Source: Neisseria leonii (lineage in GTDB: Bacteria > Pseudomonadota > Gammaproteobacteria > Burkholderiales > Neisseriaceae). Taken from it: a stretch of DNA of 64,000 bases. The position numbers and the translations under genes were made by a program. The notes under the pieces were generated by a model. The model saw nothing but the letters and a program-made list of their open reading frames with translations, did no database searches and was not told the DNA's origin. The DNA lies in the NCBI RefSeq assembly GCF_028776105.2, contig NZ_CP145606.1, positions 558,001 to 622,000 of the forward strand, given 5' to 3'. Below are positions 57,276 to 64,000 of this stretch, one piece after another (positions within the stretch are counted from its first letter, which is position 1; every line of letters starts with the position of its first letter).

Positions 57276-57372
57276 GTTTTTTCCTTTTTTGAAAACAGTT
57301 GTCGGGAAAGACAAAACACCCGCTATTGTAAACAAAATCCGCCGCACCTGAACAGATGCGGCGGCGGGCGGT

Positions 57373-58014
57373 TTAAGCCATTTGCACGGTTTTACCCTTG
57401 AAGCCGCACAAATCGTTTACCGGACAGGCGGCACATTGCGGTTTTTGCGCTTTACACACATAACGCCCGTGCAGAATCAGCCAGTGGTGGGCATCGAGCA
57501 GGAATTCTTTGGGAATCACTTTCATCAGTTTGTCTTCTACTGCGCGTACCGTTTTGCCCGGCGCCAGCCCCGTACGGTTGGACACACGGAAAATATGGGT
57601 GTCCACCGCCATCACAGGCTGGCCGAAAGCTGTATTGAGCACCACATTGGCGGTTTTGCGTCCCACACCGGGCAGGGCTTCGAGGGCTTCGCGCATTTGC
57701 GGCACTTCGCCGCCGTGCTGCTCAATCAAAATGCGGCAGGTTTCGATAATGTGTTTGGATTTGGTTTGGTACAGGCCGATGGTTTTGGTGTATGCCTTCA
57801 CGCCGTCCAAGCCCAAATCCAGCATGGCCTGCGGCGTATCCGCCACCGGAAACAGCTTGGCAGTGGCCTTGTTCACACCCACATCGGTGGCCTGCGCCGA
57901 GAGCAGCACCGCAATCAGCAATTCAAACGGCGAAGCATAGTTCAGTTCGGTTTGCGGGTGCGGATTGGCCGTCTGAAAACGGCGGAACATTTCATAACGT
58001 TTGGCGGCATTCAT
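57373..58014 (-). CDS. nth: endonuclease III
   Basis: A 213-residue DNA glycosylase/AP lyase that removes oxidised pyrimidines. The helix-hairpin-helix LPGVGRKTANVVL holds Lys120, and Asp138 is in MAVDTHIFRV; both match E. coli numbering when translation starts at 58014, which settles the start. The [4Fe-4S] cluster cysteines are in CKAQKPQCAACPVNDLC. It begins five bases after the prfC stop, so the two genes are likely one transcript. A DUS encodes FQTAN near the N-terminus. Confidence 0.96.
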   Translation of the reverse strand: MNAAKRYEMFRRFQTANPHPQTELNYASPFELLIAVLLSAQATDVGVNKATAKLFPVADTPQAMLDLGLDGVKAYTKTIGLYQTKSKHIIETCRILIEQHGGEVPQMREALEALPGVGRKTANVVLNTAFGQPVMAVDTHIFRVSNRTGLAPGKTVRAVEDKLMKVIPKEFLLDAHHWLILHGRYVCKAQKPQCAACPVNDLCGFKGKTVQMA

Positions 58015-58019
58015 CGCAA

Positions 58020-59618
58020 TCAACCGTTCAGACTGGCCGAATGCTCGCGCGTTTCGTGGAATACGATGTCCGGCCAGCGTTCCTGCGTCAAACTCAAATT
58101 CACGCGGTTGGGCGCGAGATAGGCCAGATTGCCGCCCGCATCCACCGACAGATTCACTGCATTGGCTTTTTCAAATTCGGCCAGCTTTTTCTTGTCGTCG
58201 CACGACACCCAGCGCGCCGACCAAATCGAAGCGTTGTCGAACACCGCTTCCACGCCGTATTCCGCCGCCAGCCGCGACGTTACCACTTCAAACTGCAACA
58301 CGCCCACCGCGCCCAAAATCAAATCGCCGCCCGAATGCGGTTTGAACACCTGCACCGCGCCTTCTTCGCCAAGCTGCTGCAAACCTTTTTGCAGCTGCTT
58401 GATTTTCAGCGGGTTTTTAATGCGCACGCTGCGGAACAGCTCGGGCGCGAAAAACGGGATACCGGTAAACGCCAGCGGTTCGCCTTCGGAAAAACTGTCG
58501 CCGATTTGGATATTGCCGTGGTTGGGAATGCCGATGATGTCGCCAGCGTAGGCTTCTTCCACCAATTCGCGGTCGTGCGACATAAACGTTACCACGCTGG
58601 AAGCGGCGATTTCGCGGTTGATGCGCAGATGCTTCATCTTCATGCCGCGTTCGAATTTGCCGGAACACACACGCAGAAAGGCGATGCGGTCGCGGTGTTT
58701 TGGATCCATATTCGCTTGTATTTTAAACACAAATCCCGAAAACTTCTCTTCAGACGGCATCACCTCGCGCACGGTGGCATCGCGGCCTTGCGGTGCAGGC
58801 GCCCAGTCGATTAGGGAATTCAAGATTTCCTGAATACCGAAGTTGTTAATCGCCGAGCCGAAGAACACAGGCGTGAGTTCGCCTGCCAAAAATTCTTCCA
58901 AATCAAATTCGTTGGAAGCGGCCTGCACCAGCTCGATTTCGTCGCGCAGTTGTTGGATTTCCAAAGGAAAACGTTTTTCCAATTCCGGATTGTCAATGCC
59001 TTTAATCACGTCGAATTCATGCGGCAAACGCTCTCCGCCGGCTTCGAAGAGGTACACTTCGTCATTGAGAATGTGATAAACGCCTTTGAAATTTTTGCCC
59101 ATGCCTATCGGCCAGGTAACCGGCGCGCAGCGGATTTTTAAAATATTCTCCACTTCGTCGAGCAATTCCAGCGAATCGCGTACCTCGCGGTCGTATTTGT
59201 TCATAAACGTAACAATGGGCGTATTGCGCAGACGGCAAACGTTCAACAATTTGATTGTCTGCGCTTCCACGCCTTTGGCCGCGTCAATCACCATCAGCGC
59301 GCTGTCCACAGCGGTGAGTACGCGGTAGGTGTCTTCCGAAAAGTCTTGGTGGCCGGGGGTGTCGAGCAGGTTGACGGTGTGGCCTTTATAGTCGAACTGC
59401 ATCACCGACGAGGCCACCGAAATCCCGCGCTGTTTCTCGATTTCCATCCAGTCGGAAGTGGCGAATTTGCCGCTTTTCTTGCCCTTTACCGTGCCCGCGC
59501 TCTGAATCGCACCCGAAAACAGCAGCAGCTTTTCGGTAAGCGTGGTTTTACCCGCATCGGGGTGGGAAATAATGGCAAACGTGCGGCGGCGGCGCACCTG
59601 ATCGGGAATATTCGACAT
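58020..59618 (-). CDS. prfC: peptide chain release factor 3
   Basis: A 532-residue GTPase that recycles RF1 and RF2 from the ribosome. G1 is [13 protein letters not shown] near residue 18, G3 is [14 protein letters not shown], and G4 is TFMNKYD. The rest follows EF-G-like domains II and III. Full length. An AT-form DUS (ATGCCGTCTGAA, minus strand, at 58749-58760) encodes MPSEE. First gene of the prfC-nth run. Confidence 0.97.
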   Translation of the reverse strand: MSNIPDQVRRRRTFAIISHPDAGKTTLTEKLLLFSGAIQSAGTVKGKKSGKFATSDWMEIEKQRGISVASSVMQFDYKGHTVNLLDTPGHQDFSEDTYRVLTAVDSALMVIDAAKGVEAQTIKLLNVCRLRNTPIVTFMNKYDREVRDSLELLDEVENILKIRCAPVTWPIGMGKNFKGVYHILNDEVYLFEAGGERLPHEFDVIKGIDNPELEKRFPLEIQQLRDEIELVQAASNEFDLEEFLAGELTPVFFGSAINNFGIQEILNSLIDWAPAPQGRDATVREVMPSEEKFSGFVFKIQANMDPKHRDRIAFLRVCSGKFERGMKMKHLRINREIAASSVVTFMSHDRELVEEAYAGDIIGIPNHGNIQIGDSFSEGEPLAFTGIPFFAPELFRSVRIKNPLKIKQLQKGLQQLGEEGAVQVFKPHSGGDLILGAVGVLQFEVVTSRLAAEYGVEAVFDNASIWSARWVSCDDKKKLAEFEKANAVNLSVDAGGNLAYLAPNRVNLSLTQERWPDIVFHETREHSASLNG

Positions 59619-59782
59619 AAGGCTTTCTTGGCAAAAAATTCAGGCCGCACCATGTTCAGACGGCCCGCACAAACAAAATGCTAAAACTTGGGAATTGTAC
59701 AAAAAAACACCTGCCGACTCAATGCAGACGGCACAGCCCGGCCGTCTGAAAAAGCGGCAGGCGCGTTTTCCGCCGCACAGGT

Positions 59783-59788
59783 ATAATC
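59783..59788 (+). promoter_or_regulatory. -10 box for the hsd operon
   Basis: TATAAT, 50 bases before the hsdM ATG. The -35 position is G+C-rich and poor. Confidence 0.45.
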
Positions 59789-59837
59789 CCCGCTGTTTAC
59801 ATATCCTTACCTCAACCCGAAACAGGAGCTTCCCGAA

Positions 59838-61376
59838 ATGACCGCCACACAACAACGCGCCGAACTGCACCGCCGTATCTGGCAGATTGCCAACGAAGTC
59901 CGAGGATCTGTGGACGGCTGGGACTTTAAACAATACGTTTTGGGTGCATTATTCTACCGTTCTATCAGCGAAAACTTCGCCGCCTATTTCAACGATGAAG
60001 AAACCGATTATGCCTCCCTGCCCGACAGCGTCATTACAGACGGCATCAAAGAAGATGCCGTCAAAACCAAGGGCTATTTCATCTATCCGAGCCAATTATT
60101 TGAAAACATCGTCAAAACCTCGCACCAGAACGACAACCTGAACACCGATTTAAAAGCCGTTTTCGACGCTATCGAATCCTCCGCCCAAGGCTACGAATCC
60201 GAGCGCGACATCAAAGGCCTGTTTGCCGATTTCGACACCACATCCAACCGCCTGGGCAATACGGTTGCCGAAAAAAGCCGCCGCCTGGCAGCCGTATTGA
60301 AAGGCGTGGCGGAATTGGATTTCGGCCGTTTTGAAGACAATCAGATTGATCTGTTCGGCGACGCCTACGAATTTTTGATTTCCAACTATGCGGCCAATGC
60401 AGGCAAATCGGGTGGCGAATTCTTCACACCGCAAAACGTTTCCAAACTCATCGCCAAACTCGCCACCCACGGACAGAGCGAAATCAACAAAATCTACGAT
60501 CCCGCCTGCGGCTCGGGCAGCCTGCTGCTGCAGGCAAAAAAACAGTTTGACAGCCATATTATCCAAGACGGCTTCTTCGGGCAGGAAATCAACCATACCA
60601 CCTATAACCTTGCCCGCATGAATATGTTCCTGCACAACATCAACTACGACAAATTCGACATCGCGCTCGGCGATACCCTGACCAGTCCGCAATTCGGCGA
60701 TGGCAAACCCTTTGATGCCATCGTCTCCAATCCACCCTATTCCATTAACTGGGTCGGCTCGGACGACCCGACACTAATCAATGATGAGCGTTTTGCCCCT
60801 GCCGGAGTATTGGCTCCGAAATCCAAAGCCGATTTCGCCTTTATCCTGCACGCATTAAACTATCTCTCCGCCCGCGGCCGCGCCGCCATCGTTACCTTTC
60901 CCGGTATTTTCTACCGCAGCGGTGCCGAGCAGAAAATCCGCAAATATCTGGTAGACAACAACTATATCGAAACTGTGATCGCCCTTGCACCCAATCTGTT
61001 TTTCGGTACATCGATTGCCGTCAATATTTTGGTGCTGGCAAAAAACAAACCCAACAACCACAGCATCCAGTTTATCGATGCAGGCAAGCTGTTCAAAAAA
61101 GAAACCAACAATAATATCTTAACCGACGAACATATCGATAAAATTGTGCAAACCTTCGCCGACAAAAGCGAAACCGCCCATTTCAGCCGCAATGTGGACA
61201 ATCATGAAATTGCCGAAAACGGCTATAATCTTGCCGTTTCCAGTTATGTAACCCCCGAAGACACCCGCGAAATCATCAATATTGACGAACTCAACGCAGA
61301 AATCCGCCACACCGTCGCCAAAATCGACACCCTGCGCCAAAGCATCGATAAAATCATCGCGGAGATTGAAGCGTGA
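59838..61376 (+). CDS. hsdM: type I restriction-modification methyltransferase subunit HsdM
   Basis: A 512-residue N6-adenine DNA methyltransferase subunit. The SAM-binding motif [10 protein letters not shown] is at 221-230 and the catalytic NPPY is at 298-301 (SNPPYSINW). The N-terminal helical domain (residues 1-160) matches EcoR124-type (IC) HsdM. The C-terminus is a coiled coil for contact with HsdS. AGGAG precedes the ATG. The stop overlaps the next gene's GTG start (GTGA). It should form an M2S complex with the HsdS forms downstream. Confidence 0.97.
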   Translation: MTATQQRAELHRRIWQIANEVRGSVDGWDFKQYVLGALFYRSISENFAAYFNDEETDYASLPDSVITDGIKEDAVKTKGYFIYPSQLFENIVKTSHQNDNLNTDLKAVFDAIESSAQGYESERDIKGLFADFDTTSNRLGNTVAEKSRRLAAVLKGVAELDFGRFEDNQIDLFGDAYEFLISNYAANAGKSGGEFFTPQNVSKLIAKLATHGQSEINKIYDPACGSGSLLLQAKKQFDSHIIQDGFFGQEINHTTYNLARMNMFLHNINYDKFDIALGDTLTSPQFGDGKPFDAIVSNPPYSINWVGSDDPTLINDERFAPAGVLAPKSKADFAFILHALNYLSARGRAAIVTFPGIFYRSGAEQKIRKYLVDNNYIETVIALAPNLFFGTSIAVNILVLAKNKPNNHSIQFIDAGKLFKKETNNNILTDEHIDKIVQTFADKSETAHFSRNVDNHEIAENGYNLAVSSYVTPEDTREIINIDELNAEIRHTVAKIDTLRQSIDKIIAEIEA

Positions 61377-62374
61377 GCCTGATTTTATACACCACCTCAG
61401 ACGGTATCGCCCAAGTTGCTTTGCAGCAGTTTGACGAGCAAGTATGGCTGACGCAGGCAGATATGGCCGAACTTTATCAAACCAGCAAACAAAATATCAG
61501 TAAGCACATCAAAGCCATATTTACCGAGCAAGAGTTATCGGAAGCGGCAACTGTCAACCATCAGTTGACAGTTCAAAACGAAGGGGGGCGCAAGATTAAC
61601 CGCAAAATCGCCTACTATTCGCTTCCCCTGATTATTGCCGTGGGCTACCGTGTCCGTTCCGCACGCGGAACGCAATTCCGTCAATGGGCCACAGAACGCC
61701 TGAGCGAATACTTGCGCAAAGGCTTTACGCTGGATGACGAACGCCTGAAAGGAACGGGTGGCGGCGATTATTGGAAAGAGCTGCTTGACCGCATCCGCGA
61801 CATCCGCTCATCAGAAAAAGCCCTGTACCGCCAAGTGTTGGATTTATACGCAACCAGCCGCGATTACAATCCAAACAGCACAGAAAGCCGGCAATTTTTT
61901 GCCGCCGTGCAAAACAAACTGCATTACGCCGTCAGCGAACAAACTGCTCCCGAACTGATCTACCGCCGCGCCGACAGCAGCAAAGACTTTATGGGTTTAA
62001 CCACTTTTAAAGGCTCGCTGCCCACGCTGGACGAAGCCAAAATTGCCAAAAACTATCTGACCGAAGACGAACTCTTCCGCCTGAACCGGCTGGTATCCGC
62101 CTTCTTCGATCTTGCCGAAATCAAGGCACAAGAGAAAACCCCCATGTATATGCGCGACTGGCTGGCAGAATTGGACAAATTTGCAGGCATCTACGGCAAA
62201 GGCGTATTACAGGGCGCAGGCAGCATCAGACGTGAACAGGCAGATCAAAAAGCCGAACGCGAATACCGTGCCTATGAAGCGCGCACCTTGTCGCCAATAG
62301 AGCACAGCTATTTGGACAGCATCAAGGCATTAGAAAAAACAGCAGTCAAACACAGTAAAGCACAGAAAAAATAG
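61373..62374 (+). CDS. rhuM: RhuM-family protein
   Basis: A 333-residue protein of the RhuM family, first named from a Salmonella pathogenicity island. The family often sits inside type I restriction loci. The N-terminal part ([25 protein letters not shown]) is a helix-turn-helix-like KilA-N/ANT-type segment, followed by [20 protein letters not shown] and a long C-terminal helical region. Its biochemical role is unknown. The GTG start overlaps the hsdM stop by four bases, so it is translated with hsdM. A DUS hairpin lies immediately after it. Confidence 0.88.
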   Translation: MSLILYTTSDGIAQVALQQFDEQVWLTQADMAELYQTSKQNISKHIKAIFTEQELSEAATVNHQLTVQNEGGRKINRKIAYYSLPLIIAVGYRVRSARGTQFRQWATERLSEYLRKGFTLDDERLKGTGGGDYWKELLDRIRDIRSSEKALYRQVLDLYATSRDYNPNSTESRQFFAAVQNKLHYAVSEQTAPELIYRRADSSKDFMGLTTFKGSLPTLDEAKIAKNYLTEDELFRLNRLVSAFFDLAEIKAQEKTPMYMRDWLAELDKFAGIYGKGVLQGAGSIRREQADQKAEREYRAYEARTLSPIEHSYLDSIKALEKTAVKHSKAQKK

Positions 62375-62375
62375 C

Positions 62376-62412
62376 GTTCAGGCCGTCTGAAAACGGTTCA
62401 GACGGCCTGAAC
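62376..62412. terminator. DUS hairpin between rhuM and hsdS
   Basis: GTTCAGGCCGTCTGAA and TTCAGACGGCCTGAAC with a five-base loop, starting one base after the rhuM stop. It could limit transcription into hsdS or mark a transferred cassette boundary. Confidence 0.65.
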
Positions 62413-62435
62413 ACAAAACCGACAGGAAACAGACA

Positions 62436-63050
62436 ATGAAACCCAATCCGATTATGGAAAAACTCATCAATACAGGCGTACTTGCCCGTCATGCCGAAAC
62501 GGTGAAATGGAAGACTTTGGGGGAAGTGGCGGATTATGAACAGCCAACAAAATATCTGGTCAGCTCAAACCATTATGATGATAAATATCCAATCCCAGTT
62601 TTAACCGCAGGCAAAACCTTTATTTTGGGTTATACCGACGAAACCTACGGCGTTTATCCCGCTTCACACAGTCCCGTGATTATTTTTGATGATTTCACAA
62701 CCGCGAATAAATGGGTGGATTTTGACTTTAAAGCCAAATCGTCAGCAATGAAGATGATCACAGCAAAAGATGAAAATGTCGCTTTATTGAAATATATTTA
62801 TTACTGGCTCAATACACTACCTAACGAGCAGACAGATAATGATCACAAACGGCAATGGATTAGCAATTATGCCAAAAAATTAATCCCCATTCCCCCACTG
62901 GAAGCGCAACGTGAAATTGTCCAAGTACTGGACAATTTCACGGAGCTTACAGCGGAGCTTACAGCGGAGCTTACAGCGCGTAAAAAACAATACGAATATT
63001 ACCGCAACCTTTTGTTAGATTTTGGCAATGGCATGGGGGGGGGGCAATAG
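62436..63050 (+). CDS. hsdS: type I specificity subunit HsdS, first half (TRD1), ended by the G10 tract
   Basis: A 204-residue half-length specificity subunit. It holds one target recognition domain (about 25-150), the conserved LIPIPPLEAQREIVQVLDNF segment, three ELTA repeats (170-181) and the helix RKKQYEYYRNLLLDF. The G10 tract (63035-63044) adds GMGGGQ and then a TAG stop. A full HsdS has two TRDs. With nine or twelve G, reading would continue into the second half to give 446 residues. Truncated HsdS of about this size is functional as a dimer in the gonococcal NgoAV system, so this form may be active with a palindromic site. Confidence 0.9.
   Translation: MKPNPIMEKLINTGVLARHAETVKWKTLGEVADYEQPTKYLVSSNHYDDKYPIPVLTAGKTFILGYTDETYGVYPASHSPVIIFDDFTTANKWVDFDFKAKSSAMKMITAKDENVALLKYIYYWLNTLPNEQTDNDHKRQWISNYAKKLIPIPPLEAQREIVQVLDNFTELTAELTAELTARKKQYEYYRNLLLDFGNGMGGGQ
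62943..62978 (+). repeat. three perfect 12-bp repeats in hsdS (ELTA units)
   Basis: GAGCTTACAGCG is repeated three times in frame and encodes ELTA-ELTA-ELTA. In the EcoR124/EcoDXXI family the same TAEL unit, present two or three times, changes the length of the non-specific spacer in the recognition sequence. Confidence 0.92.
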
Positions 63051-63777
63051 CCTTTTTCTTTCAGGCAGCCTGACAACAGGTAGGGTGGGCATCCCTCCCC
63101 ACCATCAAGCAGCAGAAGATATTGCCATGGAGGGCAAGCATGCCCGCCCTACCCGCAACCCGTTTTCAGACGGCATCGAAGTGGTTTGGAAGACGTTGGG
63201 GGAAGTGGGTAAACTTATTCGCGGAAACGGTATGCAGAAAAAAGACTTTACCGAAACAGGTGTTCCCGCCATTCATTACGGACAAATTTACACCTATTAC
63301 GGATTTGAAACCCATAAAACCCTTTCTTTTGTTTCGTCTGAATTGGCAAAGACCTTGAAAAAGGTCAATCACGGCGATGTTGTGATTACCAACACCAGCG
63401 AAAATCTTGAAGATGTGGGAAAAGCGGTACTCTATTTGGGAGAAAAACAAGCCGTAACAGGCGGTCATGCCACTATTTTCAAACCCAATCCTGAAATGAT
63501 TTTGGGCAAATATTTTGTTTACTGTACACAAAGTGCTTTTTTCGCAGCAGGAAAACGTAAATATGCCAAAGGGACAAAGGTGATTGATGTTTCTGCAACC
63601 GATATGGCGAAAATCAAAATCCCCATCCCCCCGCTCGAAACCCAAACCCGCATCGTCGCCATACTGGATAAATTCGACGCGCTTACCCATTCCATTTCAG
63701 ACGGCCTGCCACGCGAAATCGAATTGCGGCAAAAGCAGTATGAATACTACCGCGAGCGGCTGCTGACTTTTGCGTAA
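63028..63777 (+). CDS. hsdS: type I specificity subunit HsdS, second half (TRD2), out of frame with the first
   Basis: An open frame of 249 codons from ATG 63028 (another ATG at 63127). After a 50-residue linker it contains a full second TRD (VVWKTLGEVGKLIRGNG start), then KIPIPPLETQTRIVAILDKF and the C-terminal IELRQKQYEYYRERLL helix. It overlaps the first half by 23 bases and reads through the G10 tract in the +1 frame, so deleting one G joins the two. No good ribosome site precedes 63028, so in the present state it may be silent. The linker includes a REP-like repeat and two DUS. Confidence 0.85.
   Translation: MAWGGGNSLFLSGSLTTGRVGIPPHHQAAEDIAMEGKHARPTRNPFSDGIEVVWKTLGEVGKLIRGNGMQKKDFTETGVPAIHYGQIYTYYGFETHKTLSFVSSELAKTLKKVNHGDVVITNTSENLEDVGKAVLYLGEKQAVTGGHATIFKPNPEMILGKYFVYCTQSAFFAAGKRKYAKGTKVIDVSATDMAKIKIPIPPLETQTRIVAILDKFDALTHSISDGLPREIELRQKQYEYYRERLLTFA
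63035..63044 (+). repeat. G10 homopolymer, candidate phase-variation tract
   Basis: Ten consecutive G residues near the 3' end of the first hsdS half. G9 or G12 fuses the halves, G10 stops at TAG (63048-63050), and G11 would stop at the TGA within the downstream DUS-like site. Confidence 0.92.
63060..63071 (-). repeat. DUS of a different dialect (AGGCTGCCTGAA)
   Basis: On the minus strand this reads AGGCTGCCTGAA, the form reported for Simonsiella, differing at two bases from the AG-DUS used elsewhere in the window. The plus strand is 11/12 to the Kingella form. Confidence 0.55.
63080..63152. repeat. REP-like inverted pair inside the hsdS linker
   Basis: Starts GTAGGGTGGGCATCCC and ends GGGCAAGCATGCCCGCCCTAC cut into arms of about 24 and 21 bases, inverted, 73 bp in total. 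The GTAG...CTAC ends match the REP layout, but the palindrome differs from the GTCGGAT family. The frame through it has no stop codon. Confidence 0.6.
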
Positions 63778-63805
63778 ATATGGGAATAGCGAATGAGGAA
63801 TAAAT

Positions 63806-64000
63806 ATGGGCAGCACGCTGACCGAAATTGCAGAACAACTTAAGGATGCAAACAAAAAAGTCCATTTGATTTATGCGTTCAACGGCACGGGCAAAACACG
63901 TCTGTCGCGTGAGTTCAAACGGCTGATTTCCCCTAAAACGGACGACAACACAGAAAATAAGGATGGGGAAGATGCAAGCACTTTGACCCGGAAGAAAATT
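63806..64000 (+). CDS. prrC: PrrC-like anticodon nuclease, N-terminal part (gene runs off the window end)
   Basis: Only the first 65 codons are present. The start [14 protein letters not shown] and the Walker A segment [18 protein letters not shown] (GTGKT at 27-31) resemble the N-terminal NTPase domain of PrrC, recalled from family knowledge rather than checked. PrrC cuts tRNA-Lys at the anticodon when a phage disables the type IC enzyme that holds it silent, and prrC lies between hsdS and hsdR in the known loci. That is exactly this position. A GAGGAA ribosome site precedes the ATG. Another AAA ATPase is possible, since the nuclease domain is outside the window. Confidence 0.7.
   Translation, partial: MGSTLTEIAEQLKDANKKVHLIYAFNGTGKTRLSREFKRLISPKTDDNTENKDGEDASTLTRKKI

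Noticed and set aside
58749..58760. AT-form DUS in prfC as a sign of gene transfer from meningococcus-like species
   Set aside because: AT-form copies also occur near sucA and inside hsdS, and the two forms share the core; isolated copies in conserved genes are not evidence of transfer.
63022..63050. hsdS as a simple pseudogene through frameshift
   Set aside because: Both halves keep intact TRDs and helices, the break lies exactly at a G10 tract, and half-length HsdS proteins are known to work as dimers.

Overview
The window looks like chromosomal DNA of a commensal-type Neisseria. The 12-base DNA uptake sequence AGGCCGTCTGAA (AG-DUS dialect) occurs dozens of times, mostly as inverted pairs that serve as terminators. 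Gene content (Gcr-type recombinase, RecN, XerD, BamD, a YadA-anchored adhesin, HisZ) fits Neisseriaceae, and G+C is high (roughly 55-60% by eye). Species cannot be fixed from this sequence.

Layout. 1-12 kb: housekeeping and repair genes, mostly on the minus strand (rep start, grxD, an EamA transporter, fbp, truC-recN, xerD-ogt-DUF456), plus a plus-strand MBL/SDR pair and the recombinase gcr. 12-18 kb: a trimeric autotransporter adhesin, then the envelope proteases/activators ctp and envC. 17.5-25 kb: yqgE-ruvX-DUF1294, the ABC-F ATPase ybiT, yejE-yejF, trxA, a DUF2062 protein, an HExxH protein and tRNA-Asn. 25-34 kb: ppiB, a membrane protein, and a galactose locus (galK, lysE-type exporter, galT, mglBAC). 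34-41 kb: 2-oxoglutarate dehydrogenase genes sucA-sucB-lpdA with a lipoprotein gene inside. 41-50 kb: hisZ-purA, an amino-acid-binding lipoprotein, two unknown genes, bamD/rluD with overlapping start codons, greB-prfA. 50-60 kb: clpB behind two DnaA boxes, then the minus-strand run prfC-nth-degP-nagZ-ppiD.

59.8 kb to the window end: a type I restriction-modification island, hsdM-rhuM-hsdS-prrC(start). This is the most interesting part. hsdS is split into two half-genes by a G10 tract; loss of one G would fuse them into a 446-residue subunit with two target-recognition domains. Just upstream, three perfect 12-bp units encode ELTA-ELTA-ELTA, the repeat that sets recognition-spacer length in the EcoR124 family. 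A REP-like inverted repeat and a DUS of a foreign dialect lie in the linker between the two halves. The next gene begins like a PrrC anticodon nuclease, the tRNA-cutting back-up defence held silent by type IC restriction enzymes. hsdR would be expected beyond the window.

Small dispersed elements (GTAG plus a GTCGGAT/ATCCGAC palindrome, in inverted pairs 69-124 bp long) occur at five to six intergenic sites and look like REPINs. No CRISPR array, rRNA, prophage or IS transposase was seen.
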